The notes under the pieces were generated by a model. The model was not told the origin of the DNA and made no database searches. It was given only the letters and a program-made list of their open reading frames with translations. Positions 13,134 through 13,370 of a stretch of 13,370 bases of DNA are shown here, one piece after another; within the stretch, counting starts at the first letter, position 1; each line of letters starts with the position of its first letter. The stretch lies in assembly GCA_023430365.1 (NCBI GenBank), contig JAEZAS010000244.1, positions 1 through 13,370 of the forward strand, written 5' to 3'. A program made the translations under genes and the position numbers. This DNA is from Planctomycetota bacterium. GTDB lineage: Bacteria; Planctomycetota; Planctomycetia; Pirellulales; Pirellulaceae.

Positions 13134-13370
13134 CTAAGTCGGATCAGGCCCATACTGATTCGGCCCAATCGTACCCCGCAGGCAACCGGTCTCGATGAAA
13201 GCCCAGATCGGGCCCACGCACGGCACCAGACCGATCAGCACCCACCAACCCGACTTGTCGAGATCGTGCCAGCGCTTCACGGCAATCGCCAGCGACATCC
13301 AGATCGTCGGGATTGCGATCAGGAGCGAGACAAAGTTCACCGCGTCCTCCGCCTGCTGCCCATCCAGCAG
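13134..13370 (-). CDS. DUF805 membrane protein, C-terminal part (cut by window edge)
   Basis: The frame is open to the right edge with no stop, so the N-terminus lies outside the window. The visible 78 codons contain a hydrophobic segment (NFVSLLIAIPTIWMSLAIAV), then the family hallmark KRWHDLDKSGWW, a second hydrophobic segment (VLIGLVPCVGPIWAFIETGCL) and the short polar tail GPNQYGPDP. This is the conserved C-terminal half of DUF805 (YhaH/YhaI-like), small inner-membrane proteins of unknown function with four predicted helices. A GTG at 13340 could be mistaken for a start, but it would omit the first two helices usual in the family. Its stop is convergent with the methyltransferase across the REP-like element. 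Confidence 0.85.
   Translation of the reverse strand: MLDGQQAEDAVNFVSLLIAIPTIWMSLAIAVKRWHDLDKSGWWVLIGLVPCVGPIWAFIETGCLRGTIGPNQYGPDPT

Overview
The window is GC-rich bacterial DNA (about 13.4 kb) with 12 supported genes; one of them is cut by the right edge. The gene content fits a planctomycete, probably of the Pirellulales type: a two-gene ergothioneine pathway, a sigma-54 activator with a soluble sensor kinase, an exosortase-A-type carrier-protein/ligase/decarboxylase set, a DUF805 protein and a REP-like dispersed repeat. That assignment is an inference from gene families; no rRNA or other phylogenetic marker is present.

Layout. (1) 1-305: no gene, but a good sigma-54 (-24/-12) promoter candidate at 213-228. 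(2) 306-2654 (+): egtB and egtD, the iron-dependent sulfoxide synthase and histidine methyltransferase of ergothioneine synthesis. (3) 5396-2714 (-): a GAF-containing soluble histidine kinase followed by an NtrC-family sigma-54-dependent response regulator, convergent with egtBD. (4) 5397-7721: divergent from the kinase, a 101-residue beta-rich small protein, a Rnk-like protein and a tandem universal-stress-like protein. The small-protein gene has a consensus sigma-54 promoter (5516-5531) directly in front of it. The rnk gene has another (6079-6094) followed by a leader with striking RNA-pairing potential. (5) 7722-7921: a non-coding stretch with a probable terminator and a perfect 11-bp inverted repeat abutting the next ribosome binding site. 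(6) 7922-11176 (+): tightly packed acyl carrier protein, AMP-forming ligase and fold-III PLP decarboxylase, followed by a GNAT-like protein (11285-12226) and a SAM methyltransferase (12339-12971). (7) 13000-13115: a REP-like pair of inverted units. (8) 13134-13370 (-): the C-terminal part of a DUF805 membrane protein.

How it may work together. The strongest idea is a local sigma-54 regulon. A kinase/NtrC-type regulator pair lies among three intergenic GG-N10-GC promoter candidates that face egtBD, the small protein and rnk-usp. This would tie redox-thiol synthesis (ergothioneine) and RNA-polymerase/stress-type proteins to one signal. The second system is the ACP-ligase-decarboxylase cassette. 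Its logic matches aminoacyl-carrier-protein decarboxylation (VinN/VinL/VinO in vicenistatin synthesis, BtrJ/BtrI/BtrK in butirosin synthesis) and the exosortase-A-associated families. Here a GNAT-like protein and a methyltransferase are the nearest possible downstream steps. Substrate and product are unknown.
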